A stretch of 64,000 nt of DNA from Lentilactobacillus diolivorans DSM 14421 (GTDB lineage Bacteria; Bacillota; Bacilli; Lactobacillales; Lactobacillaceae): assembly GCF_001434255.1 (NCBI RefSeq), contig NZ_AZEY01000090.1, forward strand, positions 157,792 through 221,791. Reading direction: 5' to 3'. A program made the position numbers and the translations under genes. The notes beneath the pieces were generated by a model, which was not told the origin of the DNA, did no database searches, and saw only the letters and a list, made by a program, of their open reading frames with translations. Positions within the stretch are counted from its first letter, which is position 1; every line of letters begins with the position of its first letter. Of this stretch, positions 52,428 to 61,851 are shown piece by piece.

Positions 52428-54308
52428 ATGTGCGGATTTGTTGGTTATGTTAACCAAAAAGATGTTCCTGAAAATACAATTAGTGACATGGCAGATAGAA
52501 TTAAGCATCGTGGCCCCGATGACGAAGCTTACTTTTCTGATGACAATGTTAAAATGGGATTTCGACGACTTTCTATCATTGATTTAGCCCATGGTGGTCA
52601 GCCAATGTATAATGCTGACCAGACAAAAGTCCTAACATTTAATGGTGAAATTTACAATTATAAAGAAATTCGTGAGGAGCTTCGTGATCTTGGCTATAAA
52701 TTCAAGACTGATGTTGATTCTGAAGTTTTGATCTATGGTTATGAAGAATGGGGTCCCGATCTTCTTCAAAAATTACGAGGGATGTTTGCCTTCGTAATTT
52801 ACGATAAAAAGAACAATGAGGTTTTTGGTGCCCGTGATCACTTTGGAATCAAGCCACTCTACTATTATGATGATGGTGATACATTCCTTTGGGGATCTGA
52901 AATTAAAGCTTTCTTGGAGCATCCAAATTTCAAAAAGCAATTAAACCTGAAGCTGTTGCCGATTCATCTGAGTTTCGAATTTATTCCTTCACGGGAAACG
53001 ATGTTCAAGAATGTTTATAAGCTGTTACCGGGCCAGTATTTCCTTCATAAGAATGGTCAGACTGAAACCCATCGTTACTTTAAGTTTAACTACGACCATA
53101 TTGACAATAGCCAAACGGTTCAGGGTGATGCTGAGAAGATTCGGAAAATTGTTGATGATTCAGTTAAAGCCCATATGATTGCCGATGTTGAAGTTGGTAG
53201 CTTTCTATCAAGCGGGATTGATTCCAGCTACGTTCTAAACGAAGCCGCAAAATTAAAACCAATTCAGTCGTTTTCAATTGGTTTTCATCATTCCAAGTAT
53301 AGTGAGTTGGCTTGGTCAACTCAATTCGCCAAAGAAATCAAGCAAAAGAATACCCCAATTTATATGGATGGGGATGATTACTTTAATTTCTTGCCAACTA
53401 TGATGTATTACATGGATGAACCGCTTTCAAATCCAGCAGCAATTCAACTTTATTTCCTATCTAAAGAGACTTCGAAACATGTGAAGGTTGCTTTGTCGGG
53501 TGAGGGGGCTGATGAATTCTTTGGCGGTTATAATACTTACTTGGAATCCATTCCGTTTGATCGGTACCAAAAGTATGTGCCAAAGCCAGTTCGTAAGGGA
53601 CTAGCAGGAATTGCCCGTCATCTACCACGATTCCATGGTAAGCGTTTCTTGGTCAGGGGTGCTGAGCCGTTGAGTGAACGCTATTATCGGGTCAATTACG
53701 TCTTTAATTATGATGACCGAAATAAAGTATTGAAAGATCCTTCACTCAACGTTGATTCCGGTACTTACACAAAGCACATTTTTGATGATGTTGCTGATAA
53801 AGATGAAATGACCCAAATGCAATATTTCGATATTAACACTTGGCTGCCATATGATATTTTGCATAAGGCTGATCGAATGAGCATGTGTAATTCTCTTGAA
53901 GTGCGAACACCACTAGTTGACAAGGATGTGGCTGCCTTTGCGGCGACAATGCCTGTTAAGACCCGAATTACTAAAGATGAGACTAAAATTTCGTTACGAA
54001 CCGCTGCTGAAAGTGAATTACCAAAGAAAACGGCTTTGAAAGAAAAGCTGGGCTTCCCATCACCAATTGCTAGTTGGATTAATGACCCCAAGTATCACGA
54101 ACGAATCGTAAAAGCCTTTCATTCAGATACTGGTAAGAAATTCTTTAATACCAGCGAATTGGACTATTTATTAAAGCAACATGCTGAAGGCAAGTCTAAT
54201 ATGCAAAAAATCTTTACGATTTATACATTTATTCTTTGGTATCAAGTTTACTTCCCAGAGGACACGACTGAGGATACGGTTAGTTTGGTACATCGGACTC
54301 AAATTTAG
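52428..54308 (+). CDS. asnB: Asparagine synthetase-type amidotransferase (AsnB/AsnH)
   Basis: A two-domain amidotransferase of 626 aa. Cys2 after the initiator Met (MCGFVGY) is the glutaminase nucleophile. The synthetase domain has the PP-loop SSGIDSSYV near residue 265. In lactic acid bacteria, some members amidate the cell wall instead of free Asp: AsnH of Lactococcus turns the D-Asp cross-bridge into D-Asn, and AsnB1 of Lactiplantibacillus plantarum amidates mDAP. Here the next three genes make the D-Asp bridge, so D-Asp amidation is the likely role. The stop lies 29 nt before murE. Confidence 0.9.
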   Translation: MCGFVGYVNQKDVPENTISDMADRIKHRGPDDEAYFSDDNVKMGFRRLSIIDLAHGGQPMYNADQTKVLTFNGEIYNYKEIREELRDLGYKFKTDVDSEVLIYGYEEWGPDLLQKLRGMFAFVIYDKKNNEVFGARDHFGIKPLYYYDDGDTFLWGSEIKAFLEHPNFKKQLNLKLLPIHLSFEFIPSRETMFKNVYKLLPGQYFLHKNGQTETHRYFKFNYDHIDNSQTVQGDAEKIRKIVDDSVKAHMIADVEVGSFLSSGIDSSYVLNEAAKLKPIQSFSIGFHHSKYSELAWSTQFAKEIKQKNTPIYMDGDDYFNFLPTMMYYMDEPLSNPAAIQLYFLSKETSKHVKVALSGEGADEFFGGYNTYLESIPFDRYQKYVPKPVRKGLAGIARHLPRFHGKRFLVRGAEPLSERYYRVNYVFNYDDRNKVLKDPSLNVDSGTYTKHIFDDVADKDEMTQMQYFDINTWLPYDILHKADRMSMCNSLEVRTPLVDKDVAAFAATMPVKTRITKDETKISLRTAAESELPKKTALKEKLGFPSPIASWINDPKYHERIVKAFHSDTGKKFFNTSELDYLLKQHAEGKSNMQKIFTIYTFILWYQVYFPEDTTEDTVSLVHRTQI

Positions 54309-54337
54309 AATTTTCGAGGAAATGGAAGGTGCTTAGA

Positions 54338-55873
54338 TTGGCAGAAATTACAGTTGATGAAGTCCTATTACTTCTCAATGAACATCATTTATTGATTGAA
54401 AGTCAATTTAACGACCCTCGTTTAAGTTTTGAACAAATTGCTTATAATTCCCAAGTTGTTTCTGATCGGTGCTTATTCTTTTGCAAGGGAAATTTTCGAC
54501 CAGAATATTTAATGGATGCTCAAAAACACGGCGCGACGGGATACATGTCAGAAACCCGTTACGACAATGTTCAGATTCCAGGCATCATTGTTAAGAATAT
54601 CCAAAAATCAATGTCGCTCATTAGTGCGGCATTTTTTGGGTTTCCACAAAATAATTTGCCAACCATTGCATACACTGGAACTAAGGGAAAGACGACATCA
54701 GCATACTTCACTAAGGCAATTTTAGACAGAACTTATAATAAACGGGTCGGGTTGTTTTCGACGATTAATACGGTTGTGGGACCGGCGAAGTCTGACGTGG
54801 TTAAATCAAGTTTAACAACACCAGAGTCACTGGACCTATTTACCAACATGGCTGCCGTTGTTAAAAACGGCATGTCACATTTAGTCATGGAAGTTTCGTC
54901 TCAGGCGTATAAGAAAAACCGAGTTTATAATCTCCATTATGATGTTGGAGTCTTTTTGAATATCTCACCGGATCATATTGGTCGCAATGAACATCCAACG
55001 TTTGCTGACTATTTACACTGCAAGGAACAGCTACTGGTAAACTCCGATCGTTGCATTCTGAATGCTGATGGGACTCATTTGAAAGATATTTACTATGCAG
55101 CTAAGGCAACGACACAACCGGAAAATATTTATATTTATGGTCGTCAAAAAGCACAAACTGCTACTGAATTTCCGCTTGATTTTCAGTATCGCTCACTTGC
55201 TGATTCTTTAACCAATAATAAAATTGAGTTAAAGGCGGTCAGTGAGAAGGCAAAGCAGTTGGATATTGACGGAGTTTACGAAATTGGAATTCCTGGGGAT
55301 TATAATGAAGGTAATGGTGTTGCGGCAGCAATTACCAGTGGGCTCATGCACGCCGGTAAAGATGATATAAAATATGGCCTTGCCCATACAACTGTTCCTG
55401 GCCGAATGGAGATTTATCGAACTAGAACGCATGGCACCATTTATGTTGACTATGCTCATAATTATGGCAGTCTGCATGCTGTGCTCGACTTCTTGAAGAA
55501 GCAATCACCAAGCGGTAAGGTAGTTGTTTTAACTGGTAGTACGGGTGACAAGGGAATTGATCGGCGCTCCGGTTTAGGTAAAGCAATCAATGAGTCAGCC
55601 AATGTCGCTTATTTAACTACTGATGATCCGGCCACTGAGGATCCTAAAGTCATTGCTCAGGAAATTGCGACTCACATTGACCGGGACAAAGTTTCTGTAA
55701 GTTATATTGCTGATCGGAAAACGGCGATTACTAAAGCCGTGAATGAAAGCCAAAAGGGCGATGTCATTGTGATCGCCGGTAAAGGCCATGATGCTTTTCA
55801 AAAGATTAATGGCAAGAATATTCCTTTTGAAGGGGATGCGTCAATTGTGGCAAATCTAGTGAAGGGACTTTGA
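54338..55873 (+). CDS. murE: UDP-MurNAc-tripeptide synthetase, L-lysine type MurE
   Basis: MurE of about 511 aa, adding the third stem residue to UDP-MurNAc-L-Ala-D-Glu. The P-loop GTKGKTT is at residues 114-120. The substrate-selecting motif is DDPA at residues 429-432; diaminopimelate enzymes have DNPR, so this one uses L-Lys. The catalytic carbamylated Lys region HLVMEVSSQ and HDAFQ near the C-terminus are also present. An in-frame GTG lies at 54329, but TTG 54338, 8 nt after GGAAGG, fits better. It is the second gene of the cross-bridge operon. Confidence 0.92.
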   Translation: MAEITVDEVLLLLNEHHLLIESQFNDPRLSFEQIAYNSQVVSDRCLFFCKGNFRPEYLMDAQKHGATGYMSETRYDNVQIPGIIVKNIQKSMSLISAAFFGFPQNNLPTIAYTGTKGKTTSAYFTKAILDRTYNKRVGLFSTINTVVGPAKSDVVKSSLTTPESLDLFTNMAAVVKNGMSHLVMEVSSQAYKKNRVYNLHYDVGVFLNISPDHIGRNEHPTFADYLHCKEQLLVNSDRCILNADGTHLKDIYYAAKATTQPENIYIYGRQKAQTATEFPLDFQYRSLADSLTNNKIELKAVSEKAKQLDIDGVYEIGIPGDYNEGNGVAAAITSGLMHAGKDDIKYGLAHTTVPGRMEIYRTRTHGTIYVDYAHNYGSLHAVLDFLKKQSPSGKVVVLTGSTGDKGIDRRSGLGKAINESANVAYLTTDDPATEDPKVIAQEIATHIDRDKVSVSYIADRKTAITKAVNESQKGDVIVIAGKGHDAFQKINGKNIPFEGDASIVANLVKGL

Positions 55874-55877
55874 ATCT

Positions 55878-57128
55878 ATGAAAAATGAACAAGCTAATTT
55901 CACTCCTGTTTTATTAGGTAGTGATTTTAACGTATACGGAATGGCACGCTCTTTGTACGATGTTTATGGGAAACCGGTTAAAGCATTTGCTCAAGTTAGT
56001 TTGGCACCAACCCGATATACAAAAATTGTTGATCTTGAATTAATTCCGGGATTTAGTGAGGATCCGACTTGGATTAACGAAATGATGAAGATCAAACAAC
56101 GGTATGCAGGCCATAAAGAACCGGTGATTTTGATTGGTTGTGGGGATGGTTATGCGGAATTGATTTCAAAACACAAGGCGGAACTATCCGACGTCTTTGT
56201 TTGTCCATATGTTGATTACGACTTAATCAAACGTTTGAATGATAAAGAGAATTTTTACAAGATGTGTGATCAGTATGATTTGCCTTACCCCAAAACGAAA
56301 ATTATCAGCAAGGCAATGTATGAATCTGGTGATCCAATTGAGCAGCCATTTGGTTACCCAGTTGCTTTGAAGCCGGCTAATAGTGTCGAATGGCTGGATA
56401 TTCATTTCGATGGTCGGAAAAAGGCGTTCATCATTAAAAGTGAAGCCGAATTCAAGGACATTGTTGCTAAAAGTTATGGCAATGGCTATACGTCCGACTT
56501 TATTCTTCAAGACTTTATTCCTGGTGACGACAGCAATATGCGAACCCTCAATGTTTACGTTGATCGATCCCATAAGGTAAAGTTAATGTGTCTTGGTCAT
56601 CCGTTACTTGAGGACCCGGCACCTTCAGCGATCGGAAATTATGTTGCAATTATTCCTGAGTTCAACCAGGATATTTATAATCGAGTTCAAAAATTCCTAG
56701 AAGAAATCAACTTTACCGGGTATGCTAATTTTGATATTAAATTTGATACTCGTGATGATTCCTATAAACTCTTTGAAATCAATTTGCGGACTGGACGGAG
56801 CAGTTTCTTTGTAACTTTAAATGGATATAAACTAGCTGACTGGGTTGTCCAAGATTATGTCTTCGATTCTCTGAAAGATCAACCGACGCTTTATGCGAAT
56901 AAAGATCAAAGCAACTATTTCTTATGGCTTGGTGTCACACCCCGAATTTTTGAAAAATATGCCAAGACGAATGATGTTAAACAACATGCCATGCAACTCA
57001 TTAAAGAGGGGCGGTTTGGCGATACTTTTTGGTATGGTAAAGATAAAAATCTGAAGCGGTTTGCCTTATATAAATGGATGATGCATAATTATGCCAAGAA
57101 CTTTAAACGCTATTTTGTCACAAAATAA
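55878..57128 (+). CDS. ATP-grasp D-aspartate ligase (Asl-fm type)
   Basis: An ATP-grasp protein of 416 aa resembling the D-Asp ligase Asl(fm) of Enterococcus faecium, which attaches D-aspartate to the epsilon-amine of L-Lys in the peptidoglycan precursor. Visible are an N-terminal VLLGSDFNVYGMARSLY fold, the ATP-binding YPVALKPANSVEW, SDFILQDFIPGDD and the metal-binding FEINLRTGRSS. It begins 4 nt after murE and ends 13 nt before the racemase. The neighbours, which make D-Asp and the L-Lys acceptor, support the assignment strongly. Confidence 0.88.
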   Translation: MKNEQANFTPVLLGSDFNVYGMARSLYDVYGKPVKAFAQVSLAPTRYTKIVDLELIPGFSEDPTWINEMMKIKQRYAGHKEPVILIGCGDGYAELISKHKAELSDVFVCPYVDYDLIKRLNDKENFYKMCDQYDLPYPKTKIISKAMYESGDPIEQPFGYPVALKPANSVEWLDIHFDGRKKAFIIKSEAEFKDIVAKSYGNGYTSDFILQDFIPGDDSNMRTLNVYVDRSHKVKLMCLGHPLLEDPAPSAIGNYVAIIPEFNQDIYNRVQKFLEEINFTGYANFDIKFDTRDDSYKLFEINLRTGRSSFFVTLNGYKLADWVVQDYVFDSLKDQPTLYANKDQSNYFLWLGVTPRIFEKYAKTNDVKQHAMQLIKEGRFGDTFWYGKDKNLKRFALYKWMMHNYAKNFKRYFVTK

Positions 57129-57141
57129 GGACTGATTTAGA

Positions 57142-57864
57142 ATGAAAGACTTTTTCACTATCATTGGTGGCATGGGTACCGAAGCAACTGAAACGTTTAT
57201 TCATATCCTGAATGAACGGACACATGCCAATAAGGATCAAGATTACTTGAATTATATATTGGTTAATCATGCAACGGTTCCAGACCGAACCGATTATATT
57301 TTGGATCATACCAAGCCTAATCCATTCGAACCACTGGCTGAAGACATTAAGCAGCAAAGCAAACTGGCACCCGACTTCTTTGCGATTCCTTGTAATACAG
57401 CTCATTATTTTTTAGCTCAGTTGCAGGCGTTAACCACAATTCCCATTTTGAATATGCCCCAGGAAACGATTAAAGCTATCAAGGGCTACGCACCAAATGC
57501 ACGCAAGGTTGGTTTAATTGCGACTAAGGGAACACTTGAAGATGGTATTTATGATCAAGAGATTATTGATGCTGGTTATGAATTGTTTAAGCCGACCCGT
57601 GAAGTTGCTGATGAGACAATGTCATTAATTTATGATGATATTAAAGAAAAGAACGTTGTTGATGGTGAGCTCTATCATCACATCTTATCTGAAATGGTTG
57701 ATGGGTTTCACTGCGATATTGTTGTTCTGGGATGCACTGAATTGTCGGTTGCCCAACAACGAGCTGGTGATCATTCTTATCCAGTCATTGATGCCCAAAC
57801 AGTTTTGGCTGATCGATCAATCGAGTTGGCGATGAAGAATCGTCAGAAAAGTAAACATGTCTAA
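57142..57864 (+). CDS. racD: Aspartate racemase
   Basis: A cofactor-independent Asp/Glu/hydantoin racemase of 240 aa. The two catalytic cysteines are Cys84 (AIPCNTAHYF) and Cys198 (VLGCTELSVAQ). It supplies D-aspartate for the ligase encoded directly upstream. A glutamate racemase (MurI) is the alternative, but MurI sequences differ around the first cysteine (CNTA with a different flanking set), and the cross-bridge context favours Asp. It is the last gene of the operon; a hairpin terminator follows about 40 bases later. Confidence 0.9.
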   Translation: MKDFFTIIGGMGTEATETFIHILNERTHANKDQDYLNYILVNHATVPDRTDYILDHTKPNPFEPLAEDIKQQSKLAPDFFAIPCNTAHYFLAQLQALTTIPILNMPQETIKAIKGYAPNARKVGLIATKGTLEDGIYDQEIIDAGYELFKPTREVADETMSLIYDDIKEKNVVDGELYHHILSEMVDGFHCDIVVLGCTELSVAQQRAGDHSYPVIDAQTVLADRSIELAMKNRQKSKHV

Positions 57865-57906
57865 GCAGGTCTGATTTTGAATAGCCAGAATTGTTTGCTG
57901 AGACAG

Positions 57907-57939
57907 AAAAAAGCTGAGATCAAATATCTCAGCTTTTTT
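57907..57939 (+). terminator. Terminator of the cross-bridge operon
   Basis: AAAAAGCTGAGAT and ATCTCAGCTTTTTT pair around five bases and end in T. Confidence 0.9.
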
Positions 57940-58021
57940 CGTGTAGCTATTTAGTTAAGCAAGGAAAATCCAGATAACCAGTCTTCTTAATTAGTTTATT
58001 TGGCACTTTGTCATGTACGCT

Positions 58022-58360
58022 TTAAAAATTAACTAATGTTTGAACCATTGCAGCTATTGGCACGCCTACTATAAGGAACCATAACAACTTTGGTGTGTAG
58101 TTGGTATCTTGCTTCCGGCCATAAGCGGTCTCTGCTAAAGCAATAATGCTTAGAGTGATTAAGCCGCCAATGATAACCAATAGTGGATGACGTTGAAATG
58201 AACGAAGGTCGATGACGACTTGGCTGATGACAATTACCCAATAAAATAATCGTGAAATCATCATTGAATCAATAACATGCTTTTTGATGGATCGGGTTAA
58301 CCCCCAAATGAAATTAATAAATAAAATGCCCCAACAAGCGTAATTTAATGCGACCCACAT
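58022..58360 (-). CDS. YisL family (DUF1516) membrane protein
   Basis: A 112-aa membrane protein with four hydrophobic helices. MISRLFYWVIVISQVV matches the LRLFYxLIILTG core of Bacillus YisL/DUF1516 proteins, and the length is right. The function is unknown. The ATG follows AAAGGGGTGA. It is monocistronic, divergent from tRNA-Gly. Confidence 0.75.
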   Translation of the reverse strand: MWVALNYACWGILFINFIWGLTRSIKKHVIDSMMISRLFYWVIVISQVVIDLRSFQRHPLLVIIGGLITLSIIALAETAYGRKQDTNYTPKLLWFLIVGVPIAAMVQTLVNF

Positions 58361-58445
58361 TCAGATCACCCCTTTACCTTTAGTATTATGAATTTAGGCA
58401 AAAAAAGCAATTGTTTGGCGAATTCTTTAGATATTTCAAAACATT

Positions 58446-58474
58446 ATGACAAGAACAGATTCTCGTGATATAAT
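58446..58474 (+). promoter_or_regulatory. Promoter of tRNA-Gly
   Basis: ATGACA (58446-58451) and a perfect TATAAT (58469-58474) with 17 bp between; TGA before the -10 box makes it also an extended -10 promoter. Confidence 0.6.
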
Positions 58475-58486
58475 TATTTCTGTTGT

Positions 58487-58557
58487 GCGGGTATAGTTTA
58501 GTGGTAAAATTCAAGCTTCCCAAGCTTGCGTCGCGGGTCCGATTCCCGTTACCCGCT
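58487..58557 (+). tRNA. tRNA-Gly (CCC)
   Basis: The acceptor arms GCGGGTA and TACCCGC pair fully. The anticodon arm CAAGC-TTCCCAA-GCTTG gives anticodon CCC. The T-arm GCGGG-TCCGATT-CCCGT is regular. CCA is not encoded. Confidence 0.94.
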
Positions 58558-58681
58558 TAAATACTTGGTCATCCAATTAGTAAATATTGGTGGATCATCC
58601 GCGTTTGTTATAAGATCTAAGACAGATAATAAAATTTGTTTTAGATCTTTTTATATATTTAACAAAATGAGGTGAATTTGA

Positions 58682-59419
58682 TTGCCGGAAAAACAATCTG
58701 TTTTGACACTAATTACTGGTGCCGATAAGGGAATTGGTTTTGAAACTGCAATGGAATTAGGGCGGCTGGGTCAGCATATTTTAGTGGGCTCACGAGATAA
58801 GTCGCGCGGGTTTCGGGCCGTGAAGCGACTTCATCAGCAAAGAATTAAGTCTGACTTGATGATTCTTGATGTGACATCAGCAGCCTCAATAAGAGCTGTT
58901 GCCGACCGCATCCGCAACCAGTTTGGTTATCTTAATATTTTAATTAACAATGCCGGAGTGGCGTTTGACCACCATGAGTCGGCGCTGACAATGAGTATTG
59001 AAACGATTAGAAGGGACTTCGATGTCAATTTCTTTGGCCTGATCCAAGTCACCCAAGCAATGGTGCCACTATTGCTGAAAGCTGATCACGCAAAGATTAT
59101 TAATGTTTCAAGCAACATGGGTTCCCTAGACCTTGCCAGTGATCCGACATCTCAATTTTATAATGTTAGTTCACTAGGTTATCAAGCTTCAAAAGCGGCT
59201 GTTAACTCAGCAACGATTACGTTTAGTAAAACATTAGCACATGTAGGAATTACGGTTAATGCGGTTAATCCTGGATATACGGCCACTGATTTTGGCGGTC
59301 GTTTTGGCGGAACTCAAACGGTTCAGCAAGGTGCTGCTAGAATTGTTTCACTAGCGCGTGATCTGGATAGTGAAGTAACAGGGACTTTTTCTGAAAATGC
59401 GGGTAAGTTGCCTTGGTAA
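58682..59419 (+). CDS. Short-chain dehydrogenase/reductase
   Basis: A 245-aa SDR with a Rossmann fold. The coenzyme motif is TGADKGIGFETA near residue 14, with the arginine in GSRDKSRG suggesting NADPH preference. NNAGVA and the catalytic Ser (NVSSNMGS), Tyr and Lys (YQASKAA) are all present, so it is an active oxidoreductase with an unknown carbonyl substrate. TTG is the start, behind GAGGTGAA. It lies between tRNA-Gly and the argS leader and is probably monocistronic. Confidence 0.88.
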   Translation: MPEKQSVLTLITGADKGIGFETAMELGRLGQHILVGSRDKSRGFRAVKRLHQQRIKSDLMILDVTSAASIRAVADRIRNQFGYLNILINNAGVAFDHHESALTMSIETIRRDFDVNFFGLIQVTQAMVPLLLKADHAKIINVSSNMGSLDLASDPTSQFYNVSSLGYQASKAAVNSATITFSKTLAHVGITVNAVNPGYTATDFGGRFGGTQTVQQGAARIVSLARDLDSEVTGTFSENAGKLPW

Positions 59420-59443
59420 TTGATAAGATTTAGACGATAAGTG

Positions 59444-59473
59444 TTGACATATCGCAGGCTAGCAAGGTATCAT
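59444..59473 (+). promoter_or_regulatory. Promoter of the argS T-box transcript
   Basis: A perfect TTGACA (59444-59449) and TATCAT (59468-59473), 18 bp apart. Confidence 0.55.
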
Positions 59474-59484
59474 ACATTTGTTAC

Positions 59485-59690
59485 GTTATGATTATTCAAT
59501 AATAAAAGAGAAGTAGTTGGTCACTAATTATTCAGCGAGTTCGGAGGGGTGGAAGCCGGACTAATTAGTCAACGAAGCGTGCTTTTTAGAATGCTAATTT
59601 AATAGTTGAGCGGATATTTATATCAAATAGAGTGGTACCGCGGGGGTTACTCGTCTCTTACAATTTTTTTGTAAGAGTTTTTTTGTGCAT
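59485..59690 (+). promoter_or_regulatory. T-box riboswitch, arginine specifier CGT, for argS
   Basis: The specifier loop has AGTA (59512-59515) and GAAGCGTG on the 3' strand, so CGT at 59578-59580 is the specifier. GTTG and ACTAATT pair with AATTAGT and CAAC around a GTC bulge, fixing the register. The apical TTCGGAGGGGTGGAAGCCGG arm is present. The T-box core GAGTGGTACCGCG is at 59630-59642. The terminator CTCTTACAA / TTGTAAGAG with a T run is at 59656-59685. Confidence 0.92.
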
Positions 59691-59713
59691 TTTTATAGAT
59701 GGAGGAAATAATA

Positions 59714-61405
59714 ATGGATTATAAGGCGCAGGTAACAAATTCAATTTTAACTGTTTTAAACGATGAATTATCTTCGGCAGAGGTATATCAAAAATTAGAA
59801 AAACCAAAGACACTTGCAATGGGTGACTTGGCATTTCCAGTATTTTCATTAGCAAAGGTATTTCATAAAGCTCCAAATATGATTGCTGAAGATTTGGTTT
59901 CGAAGATTGATCAGAGTTCCTATGACAAGGTTGAAGCAAAGGGTGCTTATATTAACTTCTTTCTTGACAAGGGTCAGTTTAGCCGCCAAATCTTAACTGA
60001 TGTTCTTGAAGAGGGATCGGCATATGGTCAAAACGATCGCGGAAAGGGTGGCAATGTACCAATTGATATGTCATCACCTAACATTGCCAAACCCATTTCA
60101 ATGGGACATTTGCGTTCAACCGTGATTGGAAATTCAATCGCTAATATTTTAACGAAAAATGGCTATCATCCAATTAAGGATAACCATTTAGGTGATTGGG
60201 GAACTCAATTTGGTAAGCTGATTGTTGCTTATAAAAAGTGGGGTAACGAGGAAGACGTTAAAAAAGATCCCATTAATAATTTAGTTAAATATTACGTGAA
60301 ATTCCATGTGGAAGATAAAGAACATCCGGAATTAGATGATGAAGCTCGAGAGACTTTCAAGAAACTTGAGGATGGTAACGAAGAAGAAATTCATCTTTGG
60401 AAATGGTTCCGTAAAGTTTCGTTGGAAGCCTTTAACAAAATTTATCAAAAATTAGGTATCGATTTTGACACGTATAATGGTGAAGCCTTTTATAACGATA
60501 AGATGGATGAAGGCATTCAAATTCTGAAAGACAAGGGTCTTCTCGTAGAGTCCCAAGGTGCTCAGGTCGTTAAGCTGGATAAGTATAATTTAAATCCTGC
60601 CTTGATTTTGAAGAGTGACGGGGCAACTCTTTACATCACCCGGGATATTGCAACCGCGATTTACCGTGATCGAACGTACAAACCAGCCATGAATCTTTAC
60701 GTTGTTGGCTCGGAACAGACTTATTACTTCAAGCAACTAAAAGCGGTTTTATTGGAAATGGGGCTAAAGTCTGCTGAAGACCTGCATCACATTCCATTTG
60801 GCCTCATTACTGTTAATGGTAAAAAATTATCGACGCGTTCCGGTCGGATTATTTTGTTGGACAAAGTGCTGGATGATGCGATTAACCTTGCGCAGAAGCA
60901 AATTGAAGAAAAGAATCCTGATTTGCCTCACAAAGATGAAGTTGCTAAAGAAGTTGGTGTTGGTGCTATTATTTTTGGCGATTTAAAGAATGAACGAATG
61001 AATAATATTGACTTTGTTTTAGAGGACCAACTTCGATTTGAAGGCGAGACGGGTCCATATGTTCAATATTCACATGCCCGTGCTGAAAGTATCTTACGTA
61101 AAGCTGGCGACATTGATTTACACGCGGCTAATAAATCATTAGCTGATCCTGAAGCTTGGGAGACAATCACTGCTTTAAAAGACTTTCCGAATGTTGTCAT
61201 AAATGCTTGCCGAGACTTCGAACCATCAGAAATTGCCAAGTATTCACTAAGATTGGCAAAGTCGTTTAATAAATACTATGCTCATTCAAAGGTTTTAGTG
61301 GAAGACGATCAGCTGGGAGCACGTTTATCACTTGTTAAAGCCGTTTCAATTGTGTTAAAAGAATCATTAAGTTTATTAGGTGTTAAGGCACCTGATGAAA
61401 TGTAA
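59714..61405 (+). CDS. argS: Arginyl-tRNA synthetase
   Basis: ArgRS of 563 aa. The class I HIGH motif appears as SMGHLRST (after SSPNIAKPI) near residue 125, and the N-terminal Add1 domain that recognises the tRNA D-loop is present. The C-terminal anticodon-binding domain begins near residue 450 (RAESILRK). As usual for ArgRS, KMSKS is replaced, here by KKLSTRSGR. The frame opens at 59699, but ATG 59714, 7 nt behind GGAGGA, is the start. It is controlled by the arginine T-box. Confidence 0.97.
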   Translation: MDYKAQVTNSILTVLNDELSSAEVYQKLEKPKTLAMGDLAFPVFSLAKVFHKAPNMIAEDLVSKIDQSSYDKVEAKGAYINFFLDKGQFSRQILTDVLEEGSAYGQNDRGKGGNVPIDMSSPNIAKPISMGHLRSTVIGNSIANILTKNGYHPIKDNHLGDWGTQFGKLIVAYKKWGNEEDVKKDPINNLVKYYVKFHVEDKEHPELDDEARETFKKLEDGNEEEIHLWKWFRKVSLEAFNKIYQKLGIDFDTYNGEAFYNDKMDEGIQILKDKGLLVESQGAQVVKLDKYNLNPALILKSDGATLYITRDIATAIYRDRTYKPAMNLYVVGSEQTYYFKQLKAVLLEMGLKSAEDLHHIPFGLITVNGKKLSTRSGRIILLDKVLDDAINLAQKQIEEKNPDLPHKDEVAKEVGVGAIIFGDLKNERMNNIDFVLEDQLRFEGETGPYVQYSHARAESILRKAGDIDLHAANKSLADPEAWETITALKDFPNVVINACRDFEPSEIAKYSLRLAKSFNKYYAHSKVLVEDDQLGARLSLVKAVSIVLKESLSLLGVKAPDEM

Positions 61406-61443
61406 TCCGGATTTGGATTAATCTGAATAAATTTTTAAACAGG

Positions 61444-61851
61444 GTGGGCCGGCAAGCGGTTAGACCCCAGAATATAAGCCCCTAACTTGATATTCCCGAT
61501 TTTGGAATGTCAGGTTAGGGGCTTATATGGCCGGGGTCTGCTTGCTGGTCCACGTTTTGGCTAAGTAACAAGTTTAGTGAGATATTCTGAACTTGAATAG
61601 TTGGATAATTCAGTTACACAGCCGGAAGTTGCCTTTTGTCGGCTATTTCCATACTTTAGTGAAATTTTGATGATGATTTTTAAACTTCAAACTAAAAACG
61701 GAATAACTTGGCGAGTTCAAACAATTTTCATCTGATTTAATTTTAAATTATCACTTCAACATGAAAAGAGCCATTTTGTCCTATATTTTCGCTTGGTAAC
61801 AATCGTGTTGGCACTAACTGGGACTGGGCAAAACGACTATTGTCTCAGCCT
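61444..61851. repeat. Composite palindromic repeat A-B-C, split by a MITE
   Basis: Type A (61444-61553) has outer arms GTGGGCCGGCAAGC / GCTTGCTGGTCCAC. The half type B starts at 61579 (GAGATATTCTGAACTTG) and breaks off at GCCTTTTGTC (61631-61640). It resumes after an insertion at TTTTGTCCTATATTTTCGC (from 61774). Type C with a T run lies at 61822-61855 and would terminate argS. The rest of the gap, 61856-62160, has no gene I can support. Confidence 0.8.
61641..61772. mobile_element. MITE-like insertion, about 132 bp, with ISL3-like ends
   Basis: The segment begins GGCTATTTCCATACTTTAGTGA, and the reverse complement of its other end begins GGCTCTTTTCATGTTGAAGTGA: imperfect terminal inverted repeats of at least 22 bp. 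It is flanked by an 8-bp near-duplication (CTTTTGTC at 61633-61640, ATTTTGTC at 61773-61780). Ends starting GGCTCTTT and 8-bp duplications are typical of the ISL3 family. It has no coding capacity. Removing it restores the type B repeat exactly. Confidence 0.75.
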
